Assembly: GCF_030823375.1 (NCBI RefSeq)
Contig: NZ_JAUSXB010000001.1
Coordinates: 2,542,001-2,606,000, forward strand
DNA from: Pseudarthrobacter siccitolerans
GTDB taxonomy: Bacteria > Actinomycetota > Actinomycetes > Actinomycetales > Micrococcaceae
Direction of reading: 5' to 3'
Length of the DNA: 64,000 bases
Shown here: positions 36,077-43,942 of the stretch, piece by piece
How the letters are laid out: each line of letters starts with the position of its first letter
Numbering within the stretch: the first letter of the stretch is position 1
Position numbers and translations under genes: made by a program
The notes under the pieces: generated by a model
Told to the model about the DNA's origin: nothing
Seen by the model: only the letters and a program-made list of their open reading frames with translations
Database searches by the model: none

Positions 36077-36354
36077 GCGGACAGGGCGGGGGCCGCGCCC
36101 AAACCGGCGTCGAGCTGAAAGCCGCAACCGCAGCGCCACACCGGCGGCAGCAGGACAGGACCTTCGCTGTCCGGCCCAAAGGTATAGCCGACGGCGACCG
36201 GACCCACCGCCGGGGTCACAAGGTCCATGGTGGCGCCGCAATGGACGGCGGCGAGGCCGTCCGGCTCCGGAATCGGCTGGAAGCCCTTCAGGGATGTGCA
36301 TCCTGCCAAGACATCAGGGGAACCAAGCTCAGTAAAGGTGACCAACGCACTCAC
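36073..36354 (-). CDS. 93-residue protein coupled to the kinase, unknown function
   Basis: A short protein from a GTG at 36354 with GGAG close upstream. It has Cys in AGCTSL and VHCGATMD and a Cys pair in WRCGCGF, which could bind a metal. Otherwise there is a mix of polar and hydrophobic residues and no signal peptide. I do not recognise a family. The 4-base overlap with the kinase start suggests the two act together, for example as regulator or substrate. Confidence 0.65.
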   Translation of the reverse strand: MSALVTFTELGSPDVLAGCTSLKGFQPIPEPDGLAAVHCGATMDLVTPAVGPVAVGYTFGPDSEGPVLLPPVWRCGCGFQLDAGLGAAPALSA

Positions 36355-36398
36355 GACTCCGTCTGTTGGGTTTCAGGAACTGATCGTAAGCATACATA

Positions 36399-36423
36399 TT
36401 ACTAGCTGGTCTAGCTAACTAGG
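36399..36423. promoter_or_regulatory. MarR-like site upstream of the 93-residue/kinase operon
   Basis: TTACTAGCTGGTCTAGCTAA (36399-36418) contains ACTAGCT and an imperfect mirrored AGCTAACT. It shares TTACTAGC with the site in front of marR, and lies 45 bases upstream of the kinase operon and over the marR stop codon. Candidate MarR target. Confidence 0.5.
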
Positions 36424-36939
36424 CCCGCCACTCTCAGCGCGTCCCTCGTCAAGATGCTCCAAGGCATTGGTCATCTGCTGCAGGAATTCAACTACTACGC
36501 GGGCCTCGTCAGCACTGAGCCCTTCCGCTACGGCCATCATCCGGCGGTGCATCGCGCCGAGAGTCACCCGGACCTCCTTGTCCGACTCCACGGTGGGAAC
36601 AACCACCACCGACCGCCGGTCCGTGGGGTGCGCCTCGCGCCGGACATGCCCGCTGGCCACCAACCGGTCGATGAGCGAAGTGGTGGAAGCGCTGGTGATG
36701 CCCAGAAACTGGCTCAGGTCCTTCGGCGCGGCGGTCCTGCCCGAGGCCTGGGCGCGCAGCAGGTAGCGCAACGCGAGGATGTCCGTCTCACCCATCCCCA
36801 TGGAATCCCGGGTGGACCTTCGGACGGCAGTTTCCGCCGCCCTGTAGTCACGCAGCGATTTCAGCACCGCCGAACTGTAGTCCAACTGTCCGTCCGGACC
36901 GTACCAGTAGCCGGAGCCTTCATTACCTGTGGAGCGCAT
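36415..36939 (-). CDS. MarR family transcriptional regulator
   Basis: 174 residues with the MarR winged HTH: APKDLSQFLGITSASTTSLIDRL and the wing VRREAHPTDRRSVVVV, with helical dimerisation ends. The ATG is 6 bases after TAGGAT, consistent with a leaderless mRNA. A GCTGG-N7-CCAGC dyad lies immediately behind that -10 box, so autoregulation is likely. A similar site at its 3' end precedes the coupled kinase operon. The GNAT gene at 37084 is divergent. Ligand unknown. Confidence 0.92.
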   Translation of the reverse strand: MRSTGNEGSGYWYGPDGQLDYSSAVLKSLRDYRAAETAVRRSTRDSMGMGETDILALRYLLRAQASGRTAAPKDLSQFLGITSASTTSLIDRLVASGHVRREAHPTDRRSVVVVPTVESDKEVRVTLGAMHRRMMAVAEGLSADEARVVVEFLQQMTNALEHLDEGRAESGGPS

Positions 36940-36945
36940 AAGAAC

Positions 36946-36973
36946 ATCCTAGGCGAGCTGGTTACTAGCCAGC
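36946..36973 (-). promoter_or_regulatory. marR promoter and operator
   Basis: TAGGAT (36946-36951, minus strand) is the -10 box. The dyad GCTGG-TTACTAG-CCAGC (36957-36973) lies in the spacer just upstream of it. Binding here by MarR would shut its own promoter. Confidence 0.6.
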
Positions 36974-37083
36974 CAAGCGATCTACCCCGCAGCGTTATCC
37001 CGGCGCTTACGCGGAAGAAACACCCGCGTAACCCCGGTCTTTTAGCCTTGTTTTGCATATCCCTTCGGCGAATCGAGGCAGAC

Positions 37084-37587
37084 ATGCAGACCAACCCGCG
37101 GCTGAACATCCGGCAGGTCACCTGGTCCAACCCCGTGGGCGCCGATCTCCGCCGCGCCCAGCAGGCCGAACTCGACGCCCGCTTTGGCACCCCGGACCAC
37201 GAACCCGGCCCGCCGCCGTCGGGCGCTGACTGCGCGGTGTTCCTGGTTGCGTACGACAAAGGCTCGGGCCAGCCGGTGGGCTGCGGGGGATTGCGGCTCC
37301 TTGATGCGGCTACGGCGGAAATCAAGCGCCTGTACGTCCTGCCCTACACGCGAGGCTCTGGCGTGGCCAGTTCCATCCTCGCCGCACTGGAAGCCGAAGC
37401 CTTCAAGCAGGGGATCACGCGCATCAAAGCCGAAGCCGGATCCGCCCAGCCCGACGGCCGGAATTTTTACGAGACCTCCGGCTTCGAACCCGTTCCCAAC
37501 TTCGGCCCCTACGTTGGCATTGAACACTCCTACTGCTACGCGAAGAGCATCCACGCCCGCAGCGCGGCGCACACAGCGATGGCGTAA
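37084..37587 (+). CDS. GNAT family N-acetyltransferase
   Basis: 167 residues with the acetyl-CoA fold. Strand 4 leads into IKRLYVLPYTRGSGVASSILAALEAEA, which contains the pyrophosphate-binding RGSGVA loop (Q/RxxGxG/A type). A C-terminal strand with FYETSGFEPVPNF follows. GAGG precedes the ATG at 37084 by 5-6 bases; the open frame upstream overlaps marR on the other strand and is not coding. Substrate unknown. Confidence 0.9.
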   Translation: MQTNPRLNIRQVTWSNPVGADLRRAQQAELDARFGTPDHEPGPPPSGADCAVFLVAYDKGSGQPVGCGGLRLLDAATAEIKRLYVLPYTRGSGVASSILAALEAEAFKQGITRIKAEAGSAQPDGRNFYETSGFEPVPNFGPYVGIEHSYCYAKSIHARSAAHTAMA

Positions 37588-37650
37588 CAACAGCACCGCG
37601 CCAGCCCGTCACACTCGGTGCCGCCTGCGCTCCTCAGCTAACCTCTGCCT

Positions 37651-38085
37651 ATGGAATCAGCAGACATCACCTTCCGCACCCGAAAGTGGGTCCGGCCCGA
37701 GGACCTCAATGCGAACGGGACGCTTTTTGGCGGCAGCCTGCTGAAGTGGATCGATGAGGAAGCCGCCATCTACGCCATCCTCCAGCTCGGCAACGGCCGC
37801 GCGGTCACGAAATACATTTCCGAAATCAACTTCGTCAGCTCCGCCGTCCAGGGCGACCTGATCGAGATGGGTCTGACCGCCACCCGCTTCGGCCGGACTT
37901 CGCTGACCATGCGCGCCGAGGTCCGGAACATGATCACGCGCCAGAGCATCCTGACCATTGAGGAGATCGTCTTCGTCAACCTCGATGCGGCCGGCAAGCC
38001 CGAGCCGCACGGCTACACCGAAATCACCTACGAGCGGGACAGGATCCCCACGCACCACCTCACGGACACGCTCCAGCAGGACTGA
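37651..38085 (+). CDS. Acyl-CoA thioesterase (hotdog fold, YciA type)
   Basis: 144 residues forming a single hotdog domain. The central helix is NGTLFGGSLLKWIDEEAA, whose Asp/Glu pair is catalytic in this family, and KYISEINFVSSAVQGDLIEM is the following strand pair. It hydrolyses acyl-CoA thioesters in the cytoplasm; chain length unknown. TAACCT lies 6 bases before the ATG, and no Shine-Dalgarno is present. Confidence 0.92.
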   Translation: MESADITFRTRKWVRPEDLNANGTLFGGSLLKWIDEEAAIYAILQLGNGRAVTKYISEINFVSSAVQGDLIEMGLTATRFGRTSLTMRAEVRNMITRQSILTIEEIVFVNLDAAGKPEPHGYTEITYERDRIPTHHLTDTLQQD

Positions 38086-38194
38086 CGCCGGAGTCAACGC
38101 ACGACGGCGTGCGGGGGCAGAAAGTTAACCCCCGGTTTACGCCCGGGGCACCAGCCGTTCCTCCAACTGGATCAGAGTGGGCAGCCGGGCTGTT

Positions 38195-38258
38195 TATCGA
38201 ATCGATAGCAATAACGCCCCGACTTTCGCCATGTCCGGCTATAGGCTGGCCGGACATG
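38195..38258. promoter_or_regulatory. Two perfect dyads upstream of the iron-type ABC operon
   Basis: TATCGA-A-TCGATA (38195-38207) and CATGTCCGGC-N9-GCCGGACATG (38230-38258), the latter ending 32 bases before the GTG start. Either could be an operator; the second could also form a leader hairpin. A smaller CCCCGG/CCGGGG hairpin at 38130-38148 may end the thioesterase transcript. Confidence 0.55.
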
Positions 38259-38290
38259 CTCCGATTCCAGTCCAGAAATGAGTCCTGATC

Positions 38291-39367
38291 GTGCGTAAAT
38301 TCCAAAGTCTGGTTGCCGCCGCCGTCGCCGTCACCCTTCTCGCCGGTTGCGGCGGGGGCGCAGCCTCACCTGCCGCCTCCGGCGGTTCTTCACCCGCTCC
38401 TGCCGGTGGTTCCGGCGAAACCCTGGTGATCTACACCAACTCCAATGGCGAAGGCCGCGGCGACTGGGTGACTGCAAAGGCGGCAGAGGCCGGCTTCAAG
38501 ATTGAGATCGTGGGTGCCGGCGGCGCTGACGCGACCAACAAGCTGATCGCCGAGAAGAACAACCCGATTGCCGACATCGCGTTCGGCCTGAACAACATGT
38601 ACTTCTCCCAAATCAAAGCCGAGGACGCCCTCGAACCGTACGAGCCTGCGTGGGCCGGGGACGTTGATCAAGAACTGGGGGACGGTGAAACATACTGGCC
38701 GCTGGTGAAGCAGGCCATCCTCCTTGGCTACAACTCCGACAAAATCTCCAAGGATGCCGCACCGCAGGACTGGACCGACCTCTGGACGAAGGACGGTCTC
38801 AAAGCCCGTTACGAGCGTGTGACTGGTCTCGGCACTGCCACAGCCCAGCTGGTTTTCGCGGGCATCCTCAGCCGCTATCGGGACGACTCCGGAGATCTGG
38901 GCATCTCGGATGAAGGCTGGAAGCAGGTGGAGCAGTACTTCCAGAATGGGAGCCCGGCAGTTGCCAAGACTGACCTCTTTGCCCGTATCGCCTCCGGTGA
39001 AGTGGACATGGGCCAGATGCCGTCATCGATCATCGCCGAGCGGGAAAAGTCATTCAACGTGAACGTTGAGACCGTGATTCCGTCCGTCGGCGTCCCCCTT
39101 GCCGTAGAGCAAGTAGCGCTGGTGAAGGGCAGCAAAAAGAAGGAACAGGCACAGAAGTTCATCGACTGGTTCGGAAGCGCCGATGTCCAGGGCGAGTTCG
39201 CACAGAAGTTCAACTCCATGCCGGTGAATCAGGCGGCCGAGGCGAAAGCCAATCCTGAGGTAGTGGCCTTCTTCGCGGACCTTAAGCAGCAGGACATCGA
39301 CTGGGAATTCGTGCAGGAGAACATGGGCGCCTGGGTGGAGAAGATCGAACTCGAGTACATGACGTAA
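38291..39367 (+). CDS. ABC transporter solute-binding lipoprotein (ferric iron/SBP_bac_1 type)
   Basis: 358 residues from a GTG; the signal peptide ends in LLAGCGGG, a lipobox. The mature part resembles FbpA-like and phosphonate or thiamine binding proteins: LVIYTNSNGEG at the start, NNPIADIAFGLNN, and ILLGYNSDKI mid-protein. The C-terminal part reads VEQVALVKGSKKKEQAQKFIDWF in parts. With the following ATPase and fused permease it makes a complete importer. Iron, phosphonate or another small solute are all possible. Confidence 0.88.
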   Translation: MRKFQSLVAAAVAVTLLAGCGGGAASPAASGGSSPAPAGGSGETLVIYTNSNGEGRGDWVTAKAAEAGFKIEIVGAGGADATNKLIAEKNNPIADIAFGLNNMYFSQIKAEDALEPYEPAWAGDVDQELGDGETYWPLVKQAILLGYNSDKISKDAAPQDWTDLWTKDGLKARYERVTGLGTATAQLVFAGILSRYRDDSGDLGISDEGWKQVEQYFQNGSPAVAKTDLFARIASGEVDMGQMPSSIIAEREKSFNVNVETVIPSVGVPLAVEQVALVKGSKKKEQAQKFIDWFGSADVQGEFAQKFNSMPVNQAAEAKANPEVVAFFADLKQQDIDWEFVQENMGAWVEKIELEYMT

Positions 39368-39419
39368 CCGGTTTTCCTGCTTCACGCCCGCCCAGTCCGC
39401 TCCACCAGACAGGTTTGCC

Positions 39420-40487
39420 ATGATCCGCTTGGACAACATTGAAGTTTCCTTTGGCGATTTCACCGCCATCCCGCATCTGGACCTGCACGTCCGGCCCGGA
39501 GAGTTCTTCACCCTGCTGGGGCCCTCAGGCTGCGGGAAGACGACGGCGCTGCGCACCCTGGCGGGTTTCATCCAGCCGTCCAAGGGCACAGTCCGTGTGG
39601 ACGGCAAGGATGTCACCCGGCTTCCCAGCGACAAGCGGCAGGTGGGCATGGTGTTCCAGAACTACGCCCTCTTCCCCAGCATGAGCGTGTGGGAAAACAT
39701 TGCCTTCGGGTTGCGGGTGCGGAAGGAGAAACCTGCGGAGAGCGATCGGATGGTGCGGGACATTGCGCGGCGGGTGGATCTCAGCGATGAGCAGCTGGCC
39801 AAGAATGTGGCAGAGCTTTCCGGCGGGCAGCAGCAGCGTGTGGCCGTGGCGCGTGCACTCGTACTGCGGCCCAAGATCCTGCTGCTGGATGAACCCCTCT
39901 CCAACCTGGACGCGAAGCTCCGGCACCAGCTGCGGCAGCAGCTGAAGGACCTGCAGAGCCAGTTCGGCATCACCACGGTCTACGTCACGCATGACCAGGA
40001 TGAGGCGCTGGCGATGAGCGATCGGGTGGCCGTTTTCAACAAGGGCGTGGTGGAGCAAGTGGGAACTCCGCAGGAAATCTATGACCGCTCCGCCACCGAG
40101 TTTGTCTGCAACTTCATCGGGGACAGCTCAGCGCTCACGCCGGAGTTCGTCGCGGAGTTGAACCGGCTCTCGGGAGCGGACCTCAGCACGGAAGCCAGCT
40201 CCTACCTGCGGGTGGAAAAGGCGTCCCTGAAGCCGGCGGCGGGCGGGGGAGCCGCCGTCGGACTTCCCGGAACGGTAGTGTCCCGTACCTACCACGGCCT
40301 GCACAGCCGGTACCTGGTGCGCAGCCACGGCGCGGATATTCGCCTTCTCGTCGGGGAGGACGGCGGCCCGCAACCGGAGCCGGGAAGCCCGGCCACTGTG
40401 TATCTCCAGCCTGAACACATCCTGCAGTACCACCGCACGGCAGGTAACGCCGTGGAGCGGGAGGACCAGGCGGTGCCACTGCCATGA
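39420..40487 (+). CDS. ABC transporter ATP-binding protein (FbpC/PotA type)
   Basis: 355 residues. Walker A GPSGCGKTT (about 39-47), Q-loop VFQNYALFP, signature LSGGQQQRVAVARAL, Walker B LLLDEP and switch His in YVTHDQDEA. The C-terminal 110 residues form a TOBE-like regulatory region. Belongs to the iron, spermidine or phosphonate importer class. Starts 52 bases after the binding protein and overlaps the permease start by 4 bases. Confidence 0.94.
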   Translation: MIRLDNIEVSFGDFTAIPHLDLHVRPGEFFTLLGPSGCGKTTALRTLAGFIQPSKGTVRVDGKDVTRLPSDKRQVGMVFQNYALFPSMSVWENIAFGLRVRKEKPAESDRMVRDIARRVDLSDEQLAKNVAELSGGQQQRVAVARALVLRPKILLLDEPLSNLDAKLRHQLRQQLKDLQSQFGITTVYVTHDQDEALAMSDRVAVFNKGVVEQVGTPQEIYDRSATEFVCNFIGDSSALTPEFVAELNRLSGADLSTEASSYLRVEKASLKPAAGGGAAVGLPGTVVSRTYHGLHSRYLVRSHGADIRLLVGEDGGPQPEPGSPATVYLQPEHILQYHRTAGNAVEREDQAVPLP

Positions 40488-42295
40488 GCGGCACTTCGGT
40501 CCGCGGCATGGCCCGCTCCCCGTTCGTCCTCGTGGTGGCCGCCCTGCTCACCTGGTTCATCGCTGCATTCCTGGTATGGCCCAACGTCAACATCCTGGTG
40601 GCGACGTTCTTTCCGGACGGCAGCTTCTCCGGACGCGCCGCCGAGAAGCTGCTCTCCTCCCAAAGAGCCATGAAGGCCCTGGGGAACAGTTTCCTGCTCG
40701 CTGTCGCCTTGTCCATCACAGTGAACCTGGTGGGAATCTTCATCGTGCTGGTGACGCATTATTTCCGGATCAGGGGATCCAGGATCCTCTTCCTGGGCTA
40801 CGCCTCCACCTTCATCTATGGCGGGATCGTGCTGGCCGCGGGGTACAAGTTCATCTACGGCGACAAAGGAATCGTCACCACCCAGCTGGTGAAGGTGTTC
40901 CCCGGCCTGGACACGGGCTGGTTCTCGGGTTTCTTCGCGGTTCTGGTGGTGATGACCTTTGCCACCACCACCAACCACATGCTGTTTGTGGCCAACGCCT
41001 TGAAGGGCATTGACTACCAGACAGTCGAGGCGGCGCGGAACCTCGGCGCTTCCACCTGGACCATCCTCCGGCGGATAGTGCTGCCAATGCTCAAGCCAAC
41101 GCTGTTCGCTGTAACCATCCTGTCCTTCCTCACCGGCCTGGGCGCCCTGAGTGCTCCGCAGGTATTGGGCGGACGGGACTTCCAGACCATCACGCCAATG
41201 ATCCTGACCTTCACGAACAGCCCCACCTCCCGTGATCTCGCTGCGCTGCTGGCCGTCATCCTGGGCGTGGCCACCATCCTGATGCTCGCGGTGATGTCCC
41301 GACTCGAAAAGGGCGGCACCTATTTTTCCGTCTCCAAGGTTTCCTCGGCGCTGGAAAAGCAGGACATCACCAACCCGGTGGCCAACGTGGTGGTCCATGC
41401 CGTGGCTTACTTGTTGTTTGCTGCGTACACGCTGCCCGTAGTGCTGATCGTGCTGTATTCGTTTGCCGATGGTGCAGCCATCCAGACCGGACAGCTCGCC
41501 CTGGGCAACCTGACGCTGGACAACTACGTGCGGGTCCTGACCCAGCCCTCAGGGCTGAGGCCGTTCATCGTCAGTGTGGTGTACAGCGCCTTGGCCGCCG
41601 TGATCGCCGTCGGCGGTCTGCTTTTCGTGGCGCGGCTGCTGCAGAAGTACAGGAACTGGGTGGCGACTGTCTTTGAATACCTGCTGCATATTCCCTGGAT
41701 CCTGCCCTCGGCGCTGCTCGCGTTGGGCCTGATCATCAGCTATGACCACCCCAATCCGCTGGTGGGCGGTGCTGTTCTCACTGGAACCACCGTGATCCTG
41801 CTGATTGCCTTCGTGACCGTGAAGATTCCGTTCACGCTGCGGATGCTCAAGGCCTCCTTCGCCTCGATTAATTCATCGCTCGAGGAGGCGGCGGCCATCA
41901 TGGGGGCCGAAACCCTCTACGTGTTCCGGCGGATCCTCCTGCCCCTGGTCCTGCCGGCGGCAGCCGCCATCGCGGCCCTGAACTTCAACAGCCTGCTGGA
42001 CGACTACGACACGGCCATCTTCCTCGCCCACCCGCTGGTCCAGCCCCTCGGCCTGGTGATCAAGGCCAATACGGATGGAGCCGAAGGTGTGGAAGGCGTG
42101 GCCAATACCTTCGTCTACACCGTGCTCCTGATGATCATCACGGGGGTCACCATGTATCTGGTCTACGGGCGGGCCAGGCGGAAAGGGACCGCCAAGAAAC
42201 GGCTTCCTGCCGTGCCGTCCGCCGCTGTGCCTCCGCCCGCCGTCACTTCCGTTTCCGGAGAGGACAGCAAGCTTCCCGCAGCACCCATGCGGTGA
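40484..42295 (+). CDS. ABC transporter permease, two fused BPD domains (FbpB type)
   Basis: 603 residues with about twelve transmembrane segments. Both halves have an EAA loop: TVEAARNLGASTWTILRRIVLP in the first and EEAAAIMGAETLYVFRRILLP in the second. The double-domain permease is typical of ferric iron (SfuB/FbpB) and some phosphonate systems. The ATGA overlap couples it to the ATPase. Its stop codon abuts the convergent FAD monooxygenase stop with no base between. Confidence 0.94.
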   Translation: MSGTSVRGMARSPFVLVVAALLTWFIAAFLVWPNVNILVATFFPDGSFSGRAAEKLLSSQRAMKALGNSFLLAVALSITVNLVGIFIVLVTHYFRIRGSRILFLGYASTFIYGGIVLAAGYKFIYGDKGIVTTQLVKVFPGLDTGWFSGFFAVLVVMTFATTTNHMLFVANALKGIDYQTVEAARNLGASTWTILRRIVLPMLKPTLFAVTILSFLTGLGALSAPQVLGGRDFQTITPMILTFTNSPTSRDLAALLAVILGVATILMLAVMSRLEKGGTYFSVSKVSSALEKQDITNPVANVVVHAVAYLLFAAYTLPVVLIVLYSFADGAAIQTGQLALGNLTLDNYVRVLTQPSGLRPFIVSVVYSALAAVIAVGGLLFVARLLQKYRNWVATVFEYLLHIPWILPSALLALGLIISYDHPNPLVGGAVLTGTTVILLIAFVTVKIPFTLRMLKASFASINSSLEEAAAIMGAETLYVFRRILLPLVLPAAAAIAALNFNSLLDDYDTAIFLAHPLVQPLGLVIKANTDGAEGVEGVANTFVYTVLLMIITGVTMYLVYGRARRKGTAKKRLPAVPSAAVPPPAVTSVSGEDSKLPAAPMR

Positions 42296-43351
42296 TCAGG
42301 CTGCGGAACCGCGCCCGACGACGGCTCGCGCCGGCCGCCGTCGGGCCAGGTCAAGCAGGCGGTCACGGAGGGGCTGCGCACCTTCCGCGAGCGCGACGCG
42401 CCCCAGCGCGGAGGAGGCCAGGCTCAGGGCGCGCGTCCGCAGCCGCCGCTGCCGGTCGTAGGCATGCAGCGCCTGGCCTTCGGGCAGCGTGTTAAGGAGG
42501 TCAGCGAGTGTCACCGCGTCCACCAACGACTCGCAGGCGCCACGCCCCAGGGTGGGCATCATGCCGTGTGCGGCATCGCCGACCAGGACGGACCTGCCGC
42601 GAACGTACGAACCCAGGCGGGGAACTGTCCAGATCCGCTGCACCAGTAGGTTTTCGGGCGCAGCGGCCGCCAGCACCTGGCGGATGGCCGGCGCGTGCCC
42701 CGCATAGCGCTCCCGGGCCTGCTCCAGGGCTGAAGCTGCATCGATGCCATAGGGGCCGAGGTCGGACCGGTAGCTGGCGTACCAGAACATGCCGCTGTAC
42801 GAGGCGGCCATCCCGAACAGGTCCCCGCGGCCCCAGTACTCGCCGACAGCGTCCGGGCTGACCCGCGAGGGAAGAGTCCCGCGGAGGGCAAGGTAGGGCG
42901 TGAGCCCGGCAGTGGTACGGGCACCCCACGCCTCGCGGCGGACCATGCTGTGCACACCGTCGGCCCCTACCAGCAGGCCGCCGTCGGCCGGCAGAGCCTG
43001 GGCATGGCTGGTGACCCGGCGCACGGTTCCGGGCACCGCTGCATCAAGCAGCCGCAACAGATCGATCCGGGAAATGCCGAACATCCCGCCGGCGTCGACG
43101 GTAACCCACGGCTCGCCCGCGGCGTTACGGACCGACCCGCTGCCAATCACCGGGCTGACGGCCCGCGCCTCCGCCAGCACCCCAATCCGTTCCAGTGCGA
43201 GCTGGGCGTTCGGCCACATGCCCAGGGCGGTACCGACGGTGGGCAGCTCCGGCCGCTTTTCGTAAACGGTCACCTCGAAACGGCCCGGGTCCAGGCTTGC
43301 GGCGAGCGCCAGCCCTGCAATGCCGCCGCCAACAATCGAGATCGTTTCCAT
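42296..43351 (-). CDS. FAD-dependent monooxygenase
   Basis: 351 residues of the PHBH fold: N-terminal FAD motif SIVGGGIAGLALAASL (5-20), a GADGVHSMVRR (DG-type) motif mid-protein and the second FAD motif VLVGDAAHGMMPTLGRGACES. Family members hydroxylate aromatics or degrade antibiotics; substrate unknown. The divergent TetR gene and shared dyad suggest induction by the substrate. TAAAAT lies 6 bases before the ATG, consistent with a leaderless mRNA. Confidence 0.88.
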   Translation of the reverse strand: METISIVGGGIAGLALAASLDPGRFEVTVYEKRPELPTVGTALGMWPNAQLALERIGVLAEARAVSPVIGSGSVRNAAGEPWVTVDAGGMFGISRIDLLRLLDAAVPGTVRRVTSHAQALPADGGLLVGADGVHSMVRREAWGARTTAGLTPYLALRGTLPSRVSPDAVGEYWGRGDLFGMAASYSGMFWYASYRSDLGPYGIDAASALEQARERYAGHAPAIRQVLAAAAPENLLVQRIWTVPRLGSYVRGRSVLVGDAAHGMMPTLGRGACESLVDAVTLADLLNTLPEGQALHAYDRQRRLRTRALSLASSALGRVALAEGAQPLRDRLLDLARRRPARAVVGRGSAA

Positions 43352-43357
43352 GCTGCA

Positions 43358-43399
43358 ATTTTACTACTTTTGTAGTGGTATGGAAGAGGCAATTACACT
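43358..43399. promoter_or_regulatory. Divergent leaderless promoters with TetR-type dyad
   Basis: TAAAAT (minus, 43358-43363) serves the monooxygenase and TACACT (plus, 43394-43399) the tetR gene, each 6 bases from its start codon. Between them the dyad ACTAC-TTTT-GTAGT (43363-43376) would block both. Confidence 0.6.
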
Positions 43400-43405
43400 G
43401 GGCCC

Positions 43406-43942
43406 ATGCCTGACCGCCGGACCCAACTGCTGGATGCCGCCTTGGCCGTTCTGGCGGACAAGGGCATGAAGGGCCTCACCCACCGGGCGGTGGATGCCGC
43501 CGCCCACCTGCCCGAAGGCACCACCTCCAACTACTACCGGAACCGTGCAGCCCTCGTGGAAGCGGTGCTTGACCGCCTGTTGGAGCTGGATGCCGCACTC
43601 CTGCAGGACCAGGGACCCGCCGGTCCGCCGCAGAACGTTGAGGAGCTGGCAGGCCAGCTGGCCACCCTGATGCTGGCGCTGGCCGGGCCGCACGCGGGGC
43701 TCACCCGCGCCCGGCTGGCCATCTCCCTCGACAAGCCGGAGTCAGTGACGGCCGGGCACTTCCGGCTGGTGGGCGGCCTGGAGCGGGCCCTCGCCGCGCT
43801 GGGCGTAACTGATGCGCCGGGCCGGGCACGGGACGTGGCCGACTACGGCGACGGCGTGCTGCTCCACCTTTTAACGGTTCGGCGCGACGAGCAGCCCGAC
43901 GCTGCAGCCATCGCCGCAGCAGTCCGACGGCTGCTGGGTTAG
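43406..43942 (+). CDS. TetR family transcriptional regulator
   Basis: 178 residues. The N-terminal HTH reads LLDAALAVLADKGMKGLTHRAVDAAAHLPEGTTSNYYRNRAALVEAV, split here only by helices. The C-terminal ligand domain is short. Divergent from the FAD monooxygenase, which it most likely represses together with itself. Its 3' end overlaps the convergent pobA gene by 4 bases. Confidence 0.9.
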   Translation: MPDRRTQLLDAALAVLADKGMKGLTHRAVDAAAHLPEGTTSNYYRNRAALVEAVLDRLLELDAALLQDQGPAGPPQNVEELAGQLATLMLALAGPHAGLTRARLAISLDKPESVTAGHFRLVGGLERALAALGVTDAPGRARDVADYGDGVLLHLLTVRRDEQPDAAAIAAAVRRLLG

